Of a DNA stretch of 64,000 bases, positions 54,088-62,731 are shown one piece after another (position 1 is the stretch's first letter; each line of letters opens with the position of its first letter). Below the pieces are notes generated by a model. That model made no database searches, was not told the DNA's origin, and saw nothing but the letters and a program-made list of their open reading frames with translations. The stretch comes from an uncultured Anaeroplasmataceae bacterium (GTDB taxonomy: Bacteria > Bacillota_I > Bacilli_A > Acholeplasmatales > Anaeroplasmataceae), in the NCBI GenBank assembly GCA_910579215.1, contig CAJTTN010000002.1:62001-126000 (forward strand), written 5' to 3'. The translations under genes and the position numbers were made by a program.

Positions 54088-54455
54088 ACATGTTGAATCG
54101 ATTACGACTTTAGTAAGAGTAGAAACTAAAAAAGATTAAATGAAATATATCAAGAGGTGAAATAGTCGCGACATGTCGCGACTATTTATTGTTATAGTAG
54201 TTAAAATGAAATTCTCTACGCACTGCGTAGAATATTTGAAAGATAAAATTGTAGAATAGGACAGACACTGTCTGACCTATTAAGTTTTTTTAATATTATT
54301 GCTATTACCTCTTAGATTTTATTTTTGAATGGAGACAAAAGTGCCCCTATTAATACTTTTTAAACTTCGTGAAAAATGCCAAACACTGTCTGGCAAATTG
54401 TATAATAGTACTGCTGGGAATATAAAGGGTGACAATTTGGTGTACATTTGGTTGC
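54088..54455 (+). repeat. Long direct repeat, copy B (duplicate of rlmD 3' end and downstream DNA)
   Basis: Begins ACATGTTGAA at the same codon as copy A and carries the last 17 rlmD codons, stop, and the same terminator palindrome, then continues to GTGTACATTTGGTTGC. The coding part has 1 mismatch in 52 bp; the rest is more diverged. The small hairpin reads TCTACGC-ACT-GCGTAGA, so one C-G pair of copy A is A-T here. Confidence 0.9.
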
Positions 54456-54476
54456 TTTGATATTTTTATGAATCTT

Positions 54477-54560
54477 ATCATGTACCCATCTTTAGGGAGC
54501 ATGACGGGCACATGATGGGAACATGATTGCTTTTTATATTGAAAATTTAGGGAACATGAG
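54477..54560 (+). repeat. Array of 11-bp operator-like repeats (GGGNACATGAT) at the AlbA_2 gene promoter
   Basis: Direct units GGGAGCATGAC (54495), GGGCACATGAT (54506), GGGAACATGAT (54517) and GGGAACATGAG (54550), plus one inverted unit ATCATGTACCC (54477-54487). The start positions of the direct units are exact multiples of 11 bp apart, so all face the same side of the helix. The last unit sits between the -35 and -10 boxes. Confidence 0.8.
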
Positions 54561-54567
54561 GTATAAT
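54539..54567 (+). promoter_or_regulatory. Promoter of the AlbA_2 regulator gene
   Basis: TTGAAA (54539-54544), 17-bp spacer, TATAAT (54562-54567). An operator-like unit fills the spacer, which predicts repression on binding, probably by the gene's own product. Confidence 0.7.
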
Positions 54568-54586
54568 GAAAGAGGGGTTGATTAAG

Positions 54587-55996
54587 ATGAAATATGTTAT
54601 TGAATTAATAGATAGTTCACTTTTTGAGGATAAGGAATTTGAATATAAGCTTAACTTAGAAAGTGATAAAGATAGAATTGAAAAATGGGCAAAAACACTA
54701 GTAGGTTATGCAAATAGCTATGGAGGTTATTTGTTGGTGGGAGTCAATAACGATGGTATAGCTGTTGGAACCGACCATTCATCAATTGATAAATATAAAA
54801 ATTTAATTTTAACCACAATTAACAGGTACATCTATCCTCATATAGATGTAATATTTAATGTGTTTCATATAGAAGAAGATAAGTATTTTCTTTCTGTATA
54901 TACTGATTCAGTAAATGAAATTGTTGTTTATAAAAATGGTGACTATAATGAAAAAGTATACATTAGAGAAGATGGAGCAACAGTTCAAGCCTCGGTTAAT
55001 CAAATTTTAATGTTGGGTAAAAGAAGATTTGGTGTAGATAATCATTTTTTAAATGAGCAATATCAAAAAAGCAATTTTTCTACATTTATGAAACTTGCTA
55101 AAAAGTATCGTGCAGATGGATATGAGCTTACTAAAGAAGTTCTCATCAGCAAAGAAATTATTCATCAAGATGGAAGAATTACTGAAGGATTAAAAATGTT
55201 TTCTGATTCTTATTCTAGCGATGATTCTTTAGTGGTTTGTAGACTTTGGAATGGATATGACAAAGGAGAAGACGAAGCACTAGATAAAAAGGAGTTTAAA
55301 GGTTCCTTAGGATATATTTTTCAACAAGCTATGAACTTTGCCTTGAGAAATTCTAAAAGTGGTTTTGTTAAATTGAAAGATGGATCAAGGCTAGATACTT
55401 TATCTTATCCCGAAATTGTATTAAGAGAGGCTATTATCAATGCCATTGCTCATCGAGATTATTCAATCAATGGAACTCAAATTGATATTGATATATTCAA
55501 AGATAGGATGGAAATTATGTCTCCAGGGGCATGGTTATTAACAAACGAACCATCTCAATATTCTTTAGATAAAGTTCCATCCGTAAGAAGAAACAAGATT
55601 ATTTGTAACTGTTTTGAATCTATAGGACTTATGGAAAAAAGTGGCAGTGGATTCAAAAAAATATCTAATGAATACAAGAAAACTAATTCAAGACAACCAA
55701 TGTTAGAATCTACTTCAGACTATTTTGTTATAACATTATATGACTTATTATTTGAAGAGGAAGAAATAGAAGAAACTGTTTCGTATAAAAGATATGATGA
55801 AGAAATATTGAAATTCTGTCTAAATCAAGCTAGAACTAGAGAAGAAATTCAAGAGCATATTTCATATTCTAGTAGAAGTCATTTTATGACTGATATACTA
55901 AATCCATTAATTAATAAAAATTTGATTATAACAACGGCTCCAGGTAAATCTAGGAATAAAAAGTATTTAACAAACAAGGAGAAATACATTAAATAA
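54587..55996 (+). CDS. AlbA_2/Schlafen-type DNA-binding regulator with HATPase_c_4 domain
   Basis: 469 aa from ATG 54587, with AGAGGGG 9 nt upstream; ATG 54566 lies inside the promoter and is not usable. The N-terminal AlbA_2 domain (about 15-135) has WAKTLVGYANSYGGYLLVGV. The C-terminal half has the HATPase_c_4 motifs of RecG-like regulators: EAIINAIAHRDYS, DIFKDRMEIMSPGAWL and GSGFKKI. A winged-helix-like tail follows. These proteins are common in mobile islands and often act as regulators; the ATPase role is unproven. The tandem operator suggests autoregulation. It ends 14 bp before the IS. Confidence 0.82.
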   Translation: MKYVIELIDSSLFEDKEFEYKLNLESDKDRIEKWAKTLVGYANSYGGYLLVGVNNDGIAVGTDHSSIDKYKNLILTTINRYIYPHIDVIFNVFHIEEDKYFLSVYTDSVNEIVVYKNGDYNEKVYIREDGATVQASVNQILMLGKRRFGVDNHFLNEQYQKSNFSTFMKLAKKYRADGYELTKEVLISKEIIHQDGRITEGLKMFSDSYSSDDSLVVCRLWNGYDKGEDEALDKKEFKGSLGYIFQQAMNFALRNSKSGFVKLKDGSRLDTLSYPEIVLREAIINAIAHRDYSINGTQIDIDIFKDRMEIMSPGAWLLTNEPSQYSLDKVPSVRRNKIICNCFESIGLMEKSGSGFKKISNEYKKTNSRQPMLESTSDYFVITLYDLLFEEEEIEETVSYKRYDEEILKFCLNQARTREEIQEHISYSSRSHFMTDILNPLINKNLIITTAPGKSRNKKYLTNKEKYIK

Positions 55997-56027
55997 GTGC
56001 ACTAGTCAATAGAAAGTAGACAGTAAA

Positions 56028-56837
56028 TTAAAATTGAGGGGTAAATTTCTCCTTGAATTGTTTAGGAGTTAAATAGTTCAAGGAGAATGAAGGTCTAGCA
56101 GTATTGAAGAAGAAAATATATTCATCAATAGCCTGATAGATATTATCTATATTTTTGATATCAAAGTCATTGAATAGCTCCTCTTTTAACCAACCATTAA
56201 TAGCTTCCATAGCTCCATTATCAGTTGGAGTACCAGCCCTAGACATAGAGCGAGTAATGTTATATAATGGTAATGCCTCGTTAAAGGCTTTAGAAGAATA
56301 CACAGAACCTTGGTCGTTATGGAGAATCAACTCAAGGTCTGAGTATTCTTTTTTCTTTTGTATTAGGTCATTAAGTCCATTAATATAAGTCATTCTATCT
56401 CCTTTTTTAGAAGAAAGATCATAGGTTAAAATTTCGTTATTAAATAAATCCATATAAAGAGTCAGTTCATAGTATGTATCCTTACACCAAAAGGCAGTCC
56501 TATCACTAACCACGACTTGAAGAGGTCTATTGATTGATAGATCTGCAAGAAGAAGATTAGGATAGATTTTAAATCTATCTGAGGATTTATATGTTCTAAA
56601 ACGTTTAGATACGCTTTTGATACCGGCATATTGACAAACCCTTTGGGCATAGTTGTTAGAGTATGTAACACCCAAATCTAGGGCTATTTTAGCATTTAAC
56701 CAACGATAACCATGAGTAGGATAATGATCATGGTACTTTTTAAATAATAAAATATCATGTTGCCTTTTAAGCATTTTATCACTTGGATTAGCCATACGTT
56801 TTCTCCATTTATAAAAACTACTACGATTCACATCCAT
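56028..56837 (-). CDS. IS3-family transposase OrfB (DDE integrase core)
   Basis: 269 aa from the first ATG, but the frame is open upstream (ESEFEIVYLLSSTYPIQKLC) into orfA, as in IS3 elements whose transposase is an OrfAB fusion. Catalytic triad: Asp in VVSDRTAF, Asp in LHNDQGSVYSS, and Glu in TDNGAMEAINGWLKEE. The N-terminus has the HTH_21-like WRKRM...KYHDHYPTHGYRWL segment. It appears intact. Confidence 0.9.
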   Translation of the reverse strand: MDVNRSSFYKWRKRMANPSDKMLKRQHDILLFKKYHDHYPTHGYRWLNAKIALDLGVTYSNNYAQRVCQYAGIKSVSKRFRTYKSSDRFKIYPNLLLADLSINRPLQVVVSDRTAFWCKDTYYELTLYMDLFNNEILTYDLSSKKGDRMTYINGLNDLIQKKKEYSDLELILHNDQGSVYSSKAFNEALPLYNITRSMSRAGTPTDNGAMEAINGWLKEELFNDFDIKNIDNIYQAIDEYIFFFNTARPSFSLNYLTPKQFKEKFTPQF

Positions 56838-56884
56838 GATTTTACATAGTTTTTGGATAGGGTAAGTAGAAGATAATAAGTATA

Positions 56885-57247
56885 CTATTTCAAATTCTGA
56901 TTCTTTAAACCTGTGAATTCCTTTTCCGCTCCACCACCTTTCACTGTGTACCCTTTTTTTGCTCGTTCTGCCTCAACTCTTGCTTTTATGATTTCATCTA
57001 TTAACTCTTCTTTAGATAGTGATTCTAGGTTTGAATAATCTATCGCTTTAGCTTTCTTAGGTTTCTTGATTACAGACTCATTATCTGCCATTGGAGGTAA
57101 TTGATTTTTATCTCTATAATATCTCATATAATCTCTTGCAGTGTAGGTATTGATTTCATATTTGACTGCTGCTTCATTTAAACTTAGTTGATGTGTATAG
57201 ATTTCTCTACCTATCTCTAAGCGCTGTTCTAATGTGTATTTCATCAT
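56885..57247 (-). CDS. IS3-family OrfA (helix-turn-helix)
   Basis: 120 aa from ATG 57247, with GGAG 8-9 nt upstream on the minus strand. An HTH near the N-terminus (LEIGREIYTHQLSLNEAAVKYEI in parts) binds the IS ends. The C-terminal Lys/Glu-rich helix is leucine-zipper-like. OrfB lies in the -1 frame; an AAAAG run near the end of orfA (GAA AAG GAA) is a plausible slip site for the fusion transposase. Confidence 0.85.
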   Translation of the reverse strand: MMKYTLEQRLEIGREIYTHQLSLNEAAVKYEINTYTARDYMRYYRDKNQLPPMADNESVIKKPKKAKAIDYSNLESLSKEELIDEIIKARVEAERAKKGYTVKGGGAEKEFTGLKNQNLK

Positions 57248-57330
57248 CTTGCTTGTCTCCTTTTTTATTTGTTGTGTCGCCAACCCCTAGGGGTTATGTA
57301 TACTTATTATATCATAATGTCTACTAATTA

Positions 57331-57673
57331 CCCCCTATGTGTCTCCTTTTATAATAGCAGTACACTTTTAGAAGATGGGAAATTTCCAGAAGATATATTT
57401 CAAACTTCAAAATTTGAATTTGTTCATTCCTATTATAAGGGGGTTGAAATGAGTCAGGCTTATAATGTATTAGAATTGTTAAGATTTGATATTTTTGAAT
57501 TAGTAGCTTCCAAAGAACAAATAGAGTTTTTTAATTCTTTGAAAAATAGTAAATATATCAAATTAGCAACTTTGAATGAGATTAAAACATTGGGCGTTAC
57601 AGATTATAATGATAAAATTATTTTTGGTACACAAACACCATATATATTAGAGGAGGTAATAGAAAATGAGTAA
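57331..57673 (+). pseudogene. 3' fragment of the CBASS effector or first gene, truncated at the IS
   Basis: The open frame runs straight out of the IS right end (PLCVSFYNSSTLLEDG) to a TAA at 57673, about 113 residues with no start of its own. It is translationally coupled to the CD-NTase gene (8-nt overlap). In type II CBASS the gene in this place is usually the effector, so this is probably the effector's C-terminal part. I do not recognise the family (FEFVHSYYKGVEMSQAYN; KTLGVTDYNDKIIFG). Confidence 0.55.
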
Positions 57674-58763
57674 TATGGATAAGTATTTAAATATGATTGG
57701 ACACAACTTGCAATTGTTAGATGCAAAATTTGAAGAATTAAATAAAAATTATAAAGCTTTAAGTTCCTATATTGCAAATCAACATAAATTGTCAGGAGAA
57801 GAGGAGTATAGTATATATCAGCAAGGATCTTTTGCTATTGATACTGCTATTAAACCTCTAAAAAATGATGATTTTGATGTGGATGTAGTTGTAGAATTTG
57901 AAATATCGAAAGATGAAGTTGGACCAATTGAATTTTATAATCAATTATTAGAAACATTTAAAGAAGGTCGTTATGGCGATTTGGTTGAGGAATATAGAAA
58001 TAATATTAGGATCAATTATGATAATAATTACCACTTTGATATTATGCCTGCTATTCCCCTAAACAACAATTCGGAATCTTTAAATGTTCCAGATAGAAAA
58101 AAACAATGGGTGATACGATCCCCTAAAACTTATAAAGAGTGATTTATAATCCAAAGTAGAAAAATTAAAGGATATAAAATTACTATAAGAGATAATAAAT
58201 TTTTAATGGAAAGCACAACTACTCCCTTTAGAAAACCACAACCTTACGAATGGAAGCCAATATTAAATAGAGTAGTTCAATTAATAAAACGAGCACGCGA
58301 TATTTATTTTAAGGATATTGAAGATTGTTACCCACAAAGTATTGTACTAACTACACTTGCAGCGAAATTTTATGAAGGTGAGTCATCTGTTTATGAAGCA
58401 TTTACTAATATTGCTCATAAAATGAAAATTTTGAAAGATGAACATCCTAGATTTGATGTCTATAATCCAGCTTGTAATGGACATCAAGAGAATTTTACAG
58501 AAAAGTGGAAACAGAAAACAATTTATTATGATAATTATTATGATTTTGCTGACTTCTTAGAAGAAAATGTCAAAAACTTAAATTCTAATGTATTAGCCAA
58601 ACAAGCATTGAGGAATTTATTCGGAGAATCTTCAATAAATACTCTTCAAGAGGAAACAAAGCAAGATGCAATATGGAATATTTCTTCTAATAATCTTCAT
58701 ACAGAAAATGTATTTCCTAATTCACGCATAAGAATTGATAAAAAGGAACGTGGAAATGCTTAG
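57666..58763 (+). pseudogene. CBASS CD-NTase (cGAS/DncV-like nucleotidyltransferase) with in-frame TGA
   Basis: Start ATG 57666 follows AGAGGAGGTAA. The active site is intact: GSFAIDTAI, then the DVDVVVEF acidic pair, and the third Asp in FDIMPAIPL. It would make a cyclic oligonucleotide signal on phage infection. TGA at 58140-58142 interrupts SPKTYKE-stop-F, where this family normally has Trp. The same frame then continues without a break through KPQPYEWKPILNR and AKFYEG to 58763. Read through, the protein is 365 aa, normal for the family. The host uses TGA as stop elsewhere, so this is most simply a TGG-to-TGA mutation. Confidence 0.8.
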
Positions 58764-60359
58764 TTCACGTTTGTTATGCGAATTAGGGCTATTAGAAGAA
58801 TATAGCCGAAATAAAGAATATTTTTCCTCTTTCAGTATTATAAAAGAGGAATTGCTAAAAGTGAAATATAAAATAGTTGTACACGAAATTGAATATGAAT
58901 TTTTAGCAACTTTTCCAAAATATTTTCCATATCAGCCTATCATAATAGACAAAATAACAGACTTTTGGACAAGCCATTCTTATCTTAATGGAAGCATGTG
59001 TTTGAAATGGGGAAGAGACAACTGGGATTCTGAAATTACATTGACAAAACTATTGACAATCTTTATGAATTGTTATTTGTTGAAAATCCTTTAGGATTAG
59101 AGCATGGTAAAAGTACATCTGCTGATGTCTATTCTTTAGGACAAAAAATTCTGTATACTGATGAAGAGTGTATTATTTTACCCTATGATTTATTGAAGTA
59201 TGCAAAACAAGACAGAGGCACAATGGAACTATTCACTAAACATTGTAAATCTGGGAAAAGTATTTATTATGTAAGTAAAGTTGATGAAACATATCTTATT
59301 CGTAGCAAAAGCAAATCAAAGGGAATTACCATTCAATATGTTTATTTAAAAGAAACTATGCACGAGCTTTCTTGTGAAAATGCAAATAGTCTCAAAGAAA
59401 GGTATGGTTTAGCATCACAAGCGGAAGAATTCTTTTTATTATTTACTTTTGATTATCATGCTATCTTCATTAAAAATGATAATAATCCATATTATGTAGA
59501 TGTTATTGTAGAAAAATATGAAGTTGAAACAAGAAGTGGATTAAATCAAGAATGTCTATCAAAAAAAATCACTATATTAGGTTTAGGTTCAGTTGGTTCT
59601 AGAGTGGCATTATATTTGGCTAGAGCAGGATTTTCTAATTTTTACTTTGTTGATAATGATATTATGTTGCCATATAATACTTTAAGACATGATTTGACAA
59701 GCATTAATGTTGGAGAATATAAGGTTTATGAAATTAAAGATAAGATTATTAATGAAATAAATGCAAATGTAAATATTGATTGTTCAACTTTGAATATGTT
59801 AGGACAAGAATCTACTAGAGCGGTTGATAATTTTTTAAAAGAATGTGCAATGTCTGATGTAATTATTGATTGTACTGCAGATGATAATTTATTATTACTT
59901 GTTGATCATGTTTCAACAGATAAAAAAATTCCCATCATTAGTGGAACAGTAATTCCAGGAGGATTGGGAAATATTGTTCTTTATAAGAACGCAAATGCAA
60001 ATGTAAATATGGATTCTATTTTAGCCTCTTTTTACCAATGGAAGGTTAATAATAACATCCTTGCTAAACAAGAAGCAGATTACTCTGCATCTATTAACGA
60101 GCAAAAATATGTTGCAACTATGTCTGACTGTTCAATTTTGAGTGGTTTAATAGGAAAGTTTGTTATAGATATATTAAAAGGTACTAAAGTTGAATTAAAG
60201 TCAATTAATATATTTTCAACAAGTACTTATGGAGATCTTCAAACATATTATACAACATATTCCATAGATGCACTTAATTTAGCAAAGGAAGAGGATAATT
60301 TGAATGAAGATTTGATTGAAAAAGGAAAGAGAATATATGAAAATCATTATTCAAAATGA
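58756..60359 (+). pseudogene. cap2: CBASS Cap2 (E2-E1 fusion, ThiF-like), split by a -1 frameshift
   Basis: First frame, ATG 58756 to 59094: E2-like domain with catalytic Cys in GSMCLKWGRDNW. Second frame (open through to 60359): LYELLFVENPLGLEHGKS, a linker, then the E1 adenylation domain with ILGLGSVGSRVALYL, FVDNDIMLPYN and a candidate catalytic Cys in MSDCSILSG. Cap2 conjugates the CD-NTase to targets and primes it. The two frames join if one base is added, or by a -1 slip, near ACAAAACTATTG (59043-59054). Slipping at A-AAA gives a seamless TKTIDNLYELL. A simple 1-nt deletion is likelier than programmed shifting. Confidence 0.8.
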
Positions 60360-60789
60360 TGTTAAAACTAAATTATATGAGGATTTAATGAAAGCAGGTA
60401 TAAATGAGATAAAAGGAGCATGTTTTGCATATAATTCTAGTCCTAATGTCTTTGAGATAGAGGAAGTGTATATAAGTCCTGTACACGGAACATTTGCATT
60501 CTCAAATTTAATAATCAATTATAAATACAAAAAATTTGAAAGAGACTATTTTAAAAGACATAATTATGATTATGAAAAACATAATTATATAGGCGATTGG
60601 CATTCTCATCCTTCTTTTGATTGTATTCCTTCGCAATATGACATAAAAGAAGTTTTAGATGAATTATCTAAATCTAATGCTAATTTTTTAATTCAACTGA
60701 TATTAAAAATTGAGAATGGAAAATTGATTGGTAACTGCTATTATTACAATTTAAAAGAGAAAACTATTAAATGTGAGCTTTTATTGTGA
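60337..60789 (+). CDS. cap3: CBASS Cap3 (JAB/JAMM isopeptidase)
   Basis: 150 aa from ATG 60337 (MKIIIQNDVK) inside the end of Cap2, with AAAAAGGAAAGAG upstream. Zinc metalloprotease motif DWHSHPSFDCIPSQYD matches H-x-H-x(n)-S-x-x-D, with a Glu after strand 1-2 (FEIEEVYISP). Cap3 cleaves CD-NTase-target conjugates made by Cap2. It is the only fully intact gene of the operon and completes the type II CBASS order CD-NTase-Cap2-Cap3. Confidence 0.88.
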   Translation: MKIIIQNDVKTKLYEDLMKAGINEIKGACFAYNSSPNVFEIEEVYISPVHGTFAFSNLIINYKYKKFERDYFKRHNYDYEKHNYIGDWHSHPSFDCIPSQYDIKEVLDELSKSNANFLIQLILKIENGKLIGNCYYYNLKEKTIKCELLL

Positions 60790-60854
60790 GCAAAAAAAGA
60801 TTATCCTTACTATGTGATATATAAATCTAGTGTTATATAAACCCTATTTCTATT

Positions 60855-61766
60855 TTAATTGTTATTTCTATTTAGTTTATTTCTTAAATTATATTTTTTT
60901 AAAACAATTTTCTTTCTAACTGTGTTTACTTCAGTATAGATTTCTGTAGTAGAAATAGAAGAATGTCCAAGTAATTCTTGAACACTTCTTAAGTCAGCTC
61001 CATTAGCTAACAAGTTAGTAGCAAATGTGTGTCTTAAATAATGTGGTGTGGCTGAATGAGATATACCACTTTTATCTCTGTATTTAGTAAATATATTTTC
61101 GATTCCGTATATGCTTAAAGTATCATGATATTTATTTACAAATAGATATTCGTGATTTACTTTAAGTTTTTTTCTTATACTTAGCCAAGCCTTTAAATTG
61201 TTCCAAGTTTCTAAACTTGAAATATATAAGAGTCTTTGTTTTTTCCCTTTACCATGAACAAGTAATACACGCTCAGAAGTAATTATATCTTCTAGTTTTA
61301 AATTGGATACTTCAGCTATTCTCATTCCAGTAGAAAGAAGAAGATCTATAATACATAAATTTCTAATTGCTTGAAAGTATGCAAAAGAAGTATTGGCTTG
61401 GTTTAGGTTTTCATACATATAATCTAACAACTTACTTACATCTTTTACAGGAATAGTTTTGGGTAACCTTTTTTCTTTTTTTATTTTTATTTTATATTTA
61501 TCTAATGGATTTATCCATTTGGTTTCTTCCTCAATAAATCTAAAGAACATTTTAATTGTAATTAGCTTTCTTGAAACAGTAGTATCCTTATAATTTTGAG
61601 TTAAGTATTGTATATAACCCATAATAGATTCTTGAGATACTTTCCCATTTGTAAAGTCAATCAAGTGATTCAAATCTGATGTATAGGCTTTGATACTTTT
61701 CATATCCAAGTTTTTAGATACCATCATTTTAGTTATAAATATCTCCCTATACTTTAATAAATTCAT
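60855..61766 (-). CDS. Accessory tyrosine recombinase (XerC/D-like)
   Basis: 303 aa. Catalytic set: Arg in STGMRIAEVS, Lys in HGKGKKQR, His-x-x-Arg in TPHYLRHTFA, His in LLGHSSISTTE, and Tyr in EIYTEV. The N-terminal core-binding domain is present. TTGGAGGA precedes the ATG on the minus strand. It is convergent with the CBASS operon and divergent from a surface-glycan cluster, across about 97 bp of quasi-palindromic DNA. It may be the integrase of the island or an invertase for promoter switching. Confidence 0.9.
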   Translation of the reverse strand: MNLLKYREIFITKMMVSKNLDMKSIKAYTSDLNHLIDFTNGKVSQESIMGYIQYLTQNYKDTTVSRKLITIKMFFRFIEEETKWINPLDKYKIKIKKEKRLPKTIPVKDVSKLLDYMYENLNQANTSFAYFQAIRNLCIIDLLLSTGMRIAEVSNLKLEDIITSERVLLVHGKGKKQRLLYISSLETWNNLKAWLSIRKKLKVNHEYLFVNKYHDTLSIYGIENIFTKYRDKSGISHSATPHYLRHTFATNLLANGADLRSVQELLGHSSISTTEIYTEVNTVRKKIVLKKYNLRNKLNRNNN

Positions 61767-61794
61767 TTATTTTCCTCCAAAATTCGATTTTATA

Positions 61795-61823
61795 TTGTGA
61801 ATTATAACATTTTATTGTATAAT
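61795..61823 (+). promoter_or_regulatory. Promoter of the glycan cluster, embedded in a quasi-palindrome
   Basis: TTGTGA (61795-61800), 17-bp spacer, TATAAT (61818-61823) on plus. The mirror-image TATAAT on minus is at 61806-61801, facing the recombinase. The near-symmetric AATTATA-N11-TATAATT (61800-61824) has the look of a recombinase core site. Confidence 0.5.
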
Positions 61824-61863
61824 TTACTCAAAATAATTATGAATTATTGGGAGGTAAATAAAA

Positions 61864-62712
61864 ATGATTGATCAAGTATCAGTAATTATTTTGGGTTGTT
61901 GTATGAGTAGGGACTTTCTTGACTTTCAAAACCAATCCGTCATACAAATAAATAAATTTGTGTCTCAAAACTCATTTCATTTATTATTTCAAGAACAATT
62001 GCCAAAAGAAATAACTAAATTAAAGGATTTCATTCCTTGGAAAACAAAGTGGAATTCTTCTTGCTTTGAATTAGAGTGCACCACTAATCTTGATTATCTT
62101 TTAAGAAATTATAAAAGTGATTATCTAATTTTCGACACATATAATATGACATTTGATATATTAGAAATAGTCAAAAATTCTTTAAAGTTTTATTTGACGA
62201 TGTCTATTGATTTATATGAAAATAAAAACGCATTGATGAATTTTTTTAGTTCACAAGGATTTTATCCAAGAATTATTTATTCAGAGGAAATATCAAATTA
62301 TATGTTAGAAAAAAGCATAAAAAATATTTCCAGTCTTATAAAACAATATTATGAACCTCATCAAATAATATTAAATACTTTTGAAATGGCAAAATTGTAT
62401 ACTAGCAATGATAAATTATTAAATTTTAAAAATGATTTCAATATAAAAAAAATAAATAAGATAATGAAAAAGTCAAATAAATTATTCGTTAAATATCTAG
62501 GAGATGAAATACATCTAATAAAATCTCCTGTAAATTGTATTGCAAATTCAAATCATAGGTGGGGATTATATAATCTACATATGATAGATGAATACTATTT
62601 ATATTTATTAGAATGCTTTAATAGCATTATTAAAGCCAAAAAAATAAATCTTAATAAAATAAAAACTAGATTTGAAAACGTAATACAACAAAAATATTAT
62701 ACATTTTCTTAG
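61864..62712 (+). CDS. DUF6270-like protein of a polysaccharide cluster
   Basis: 282 aa. N-terminal IILGCCMSRDFLDF resembles the GSCxSRD opening of DUF6270/SGNH-like proteins; the end has IKSPVNCIAN and HRWGLYNLHMIDEYY, matching their SP...H-W-G-x-x-x-x-H pattern. Such proteins occur in capsule and teichoic-acid loci, where a decoration or hydrolase role is suspected. ATTGGGAGGT precedes the ATG. Very AT-rich. It is 19 bp before the glycosyltransferase gene. Confidence 0.6.
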   Translation: MIDQVSVIILGCCMSRDFLDFQNQSVIQINKFVSQNSFHLLFQEQLPKEITKLKDFIPWKTKWNSSCFELECTTNLDYLLRNYKSDYLIFDTYNMTFDILEIVKNSLKFYLTMSIDLYENKNALMNFFSSQGFYPRIIYSEEISNYMLEKSIKNISSLIKQYYEPHQIILNTFEMAKLYTSNDKLLNFKNDFNIKKINKIMKKSNKLFVKYLGDEIHLIKSPVNCIANSNHRWGLYNLHMIDEYYLYLLECFNSIIKAKKINLNKIKTRFENVIQQKYYTFS

Positions 62713-62731
62713 TAGATGGGAGGGCAAGATT

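Larger units (their letters stand above)
56010..57330 (-). mobile_element. IS3-family-like insertion sequence (about 1.3 kb)
   Basis: Two overlapping reading frames of IS3 type on the minus strand, flanked by inverted ends sharing AGTAGACA-N-TA (56015-56025 and 57315-57325, 10 of 11 matched, outer TA also matched). I see no clear target-site duplication. Its left end abuts the AlbA_2 gene and its right end abuts a 5'-truncated CBASS gene. Insertion with deletion of the intervening DNA is likely. Confidence 0.8.

Noticed and set aside
54495..54560. CRISPR-like array
   Set aside because: Units are 11 bp with no spacers of 30 bp or more, and no cas genes are nearby; it is an operator-type array.
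58140..58142. TGA read as tryptophan (genetic code 4) for the whole organism
   Set aside because: TGA ends many normal genes in the window (miaB, ymcA, dxr) and Trp is TGG throughout, so only a local lesion or recoding can explain this codon.
61800..61863. Third copy of the rlmD 3' end as the right end of the island
   Set aside because: I compared the DNA around and after the accessory recombinase with the rlmD end and found no match, so the island's right border remains undefined.
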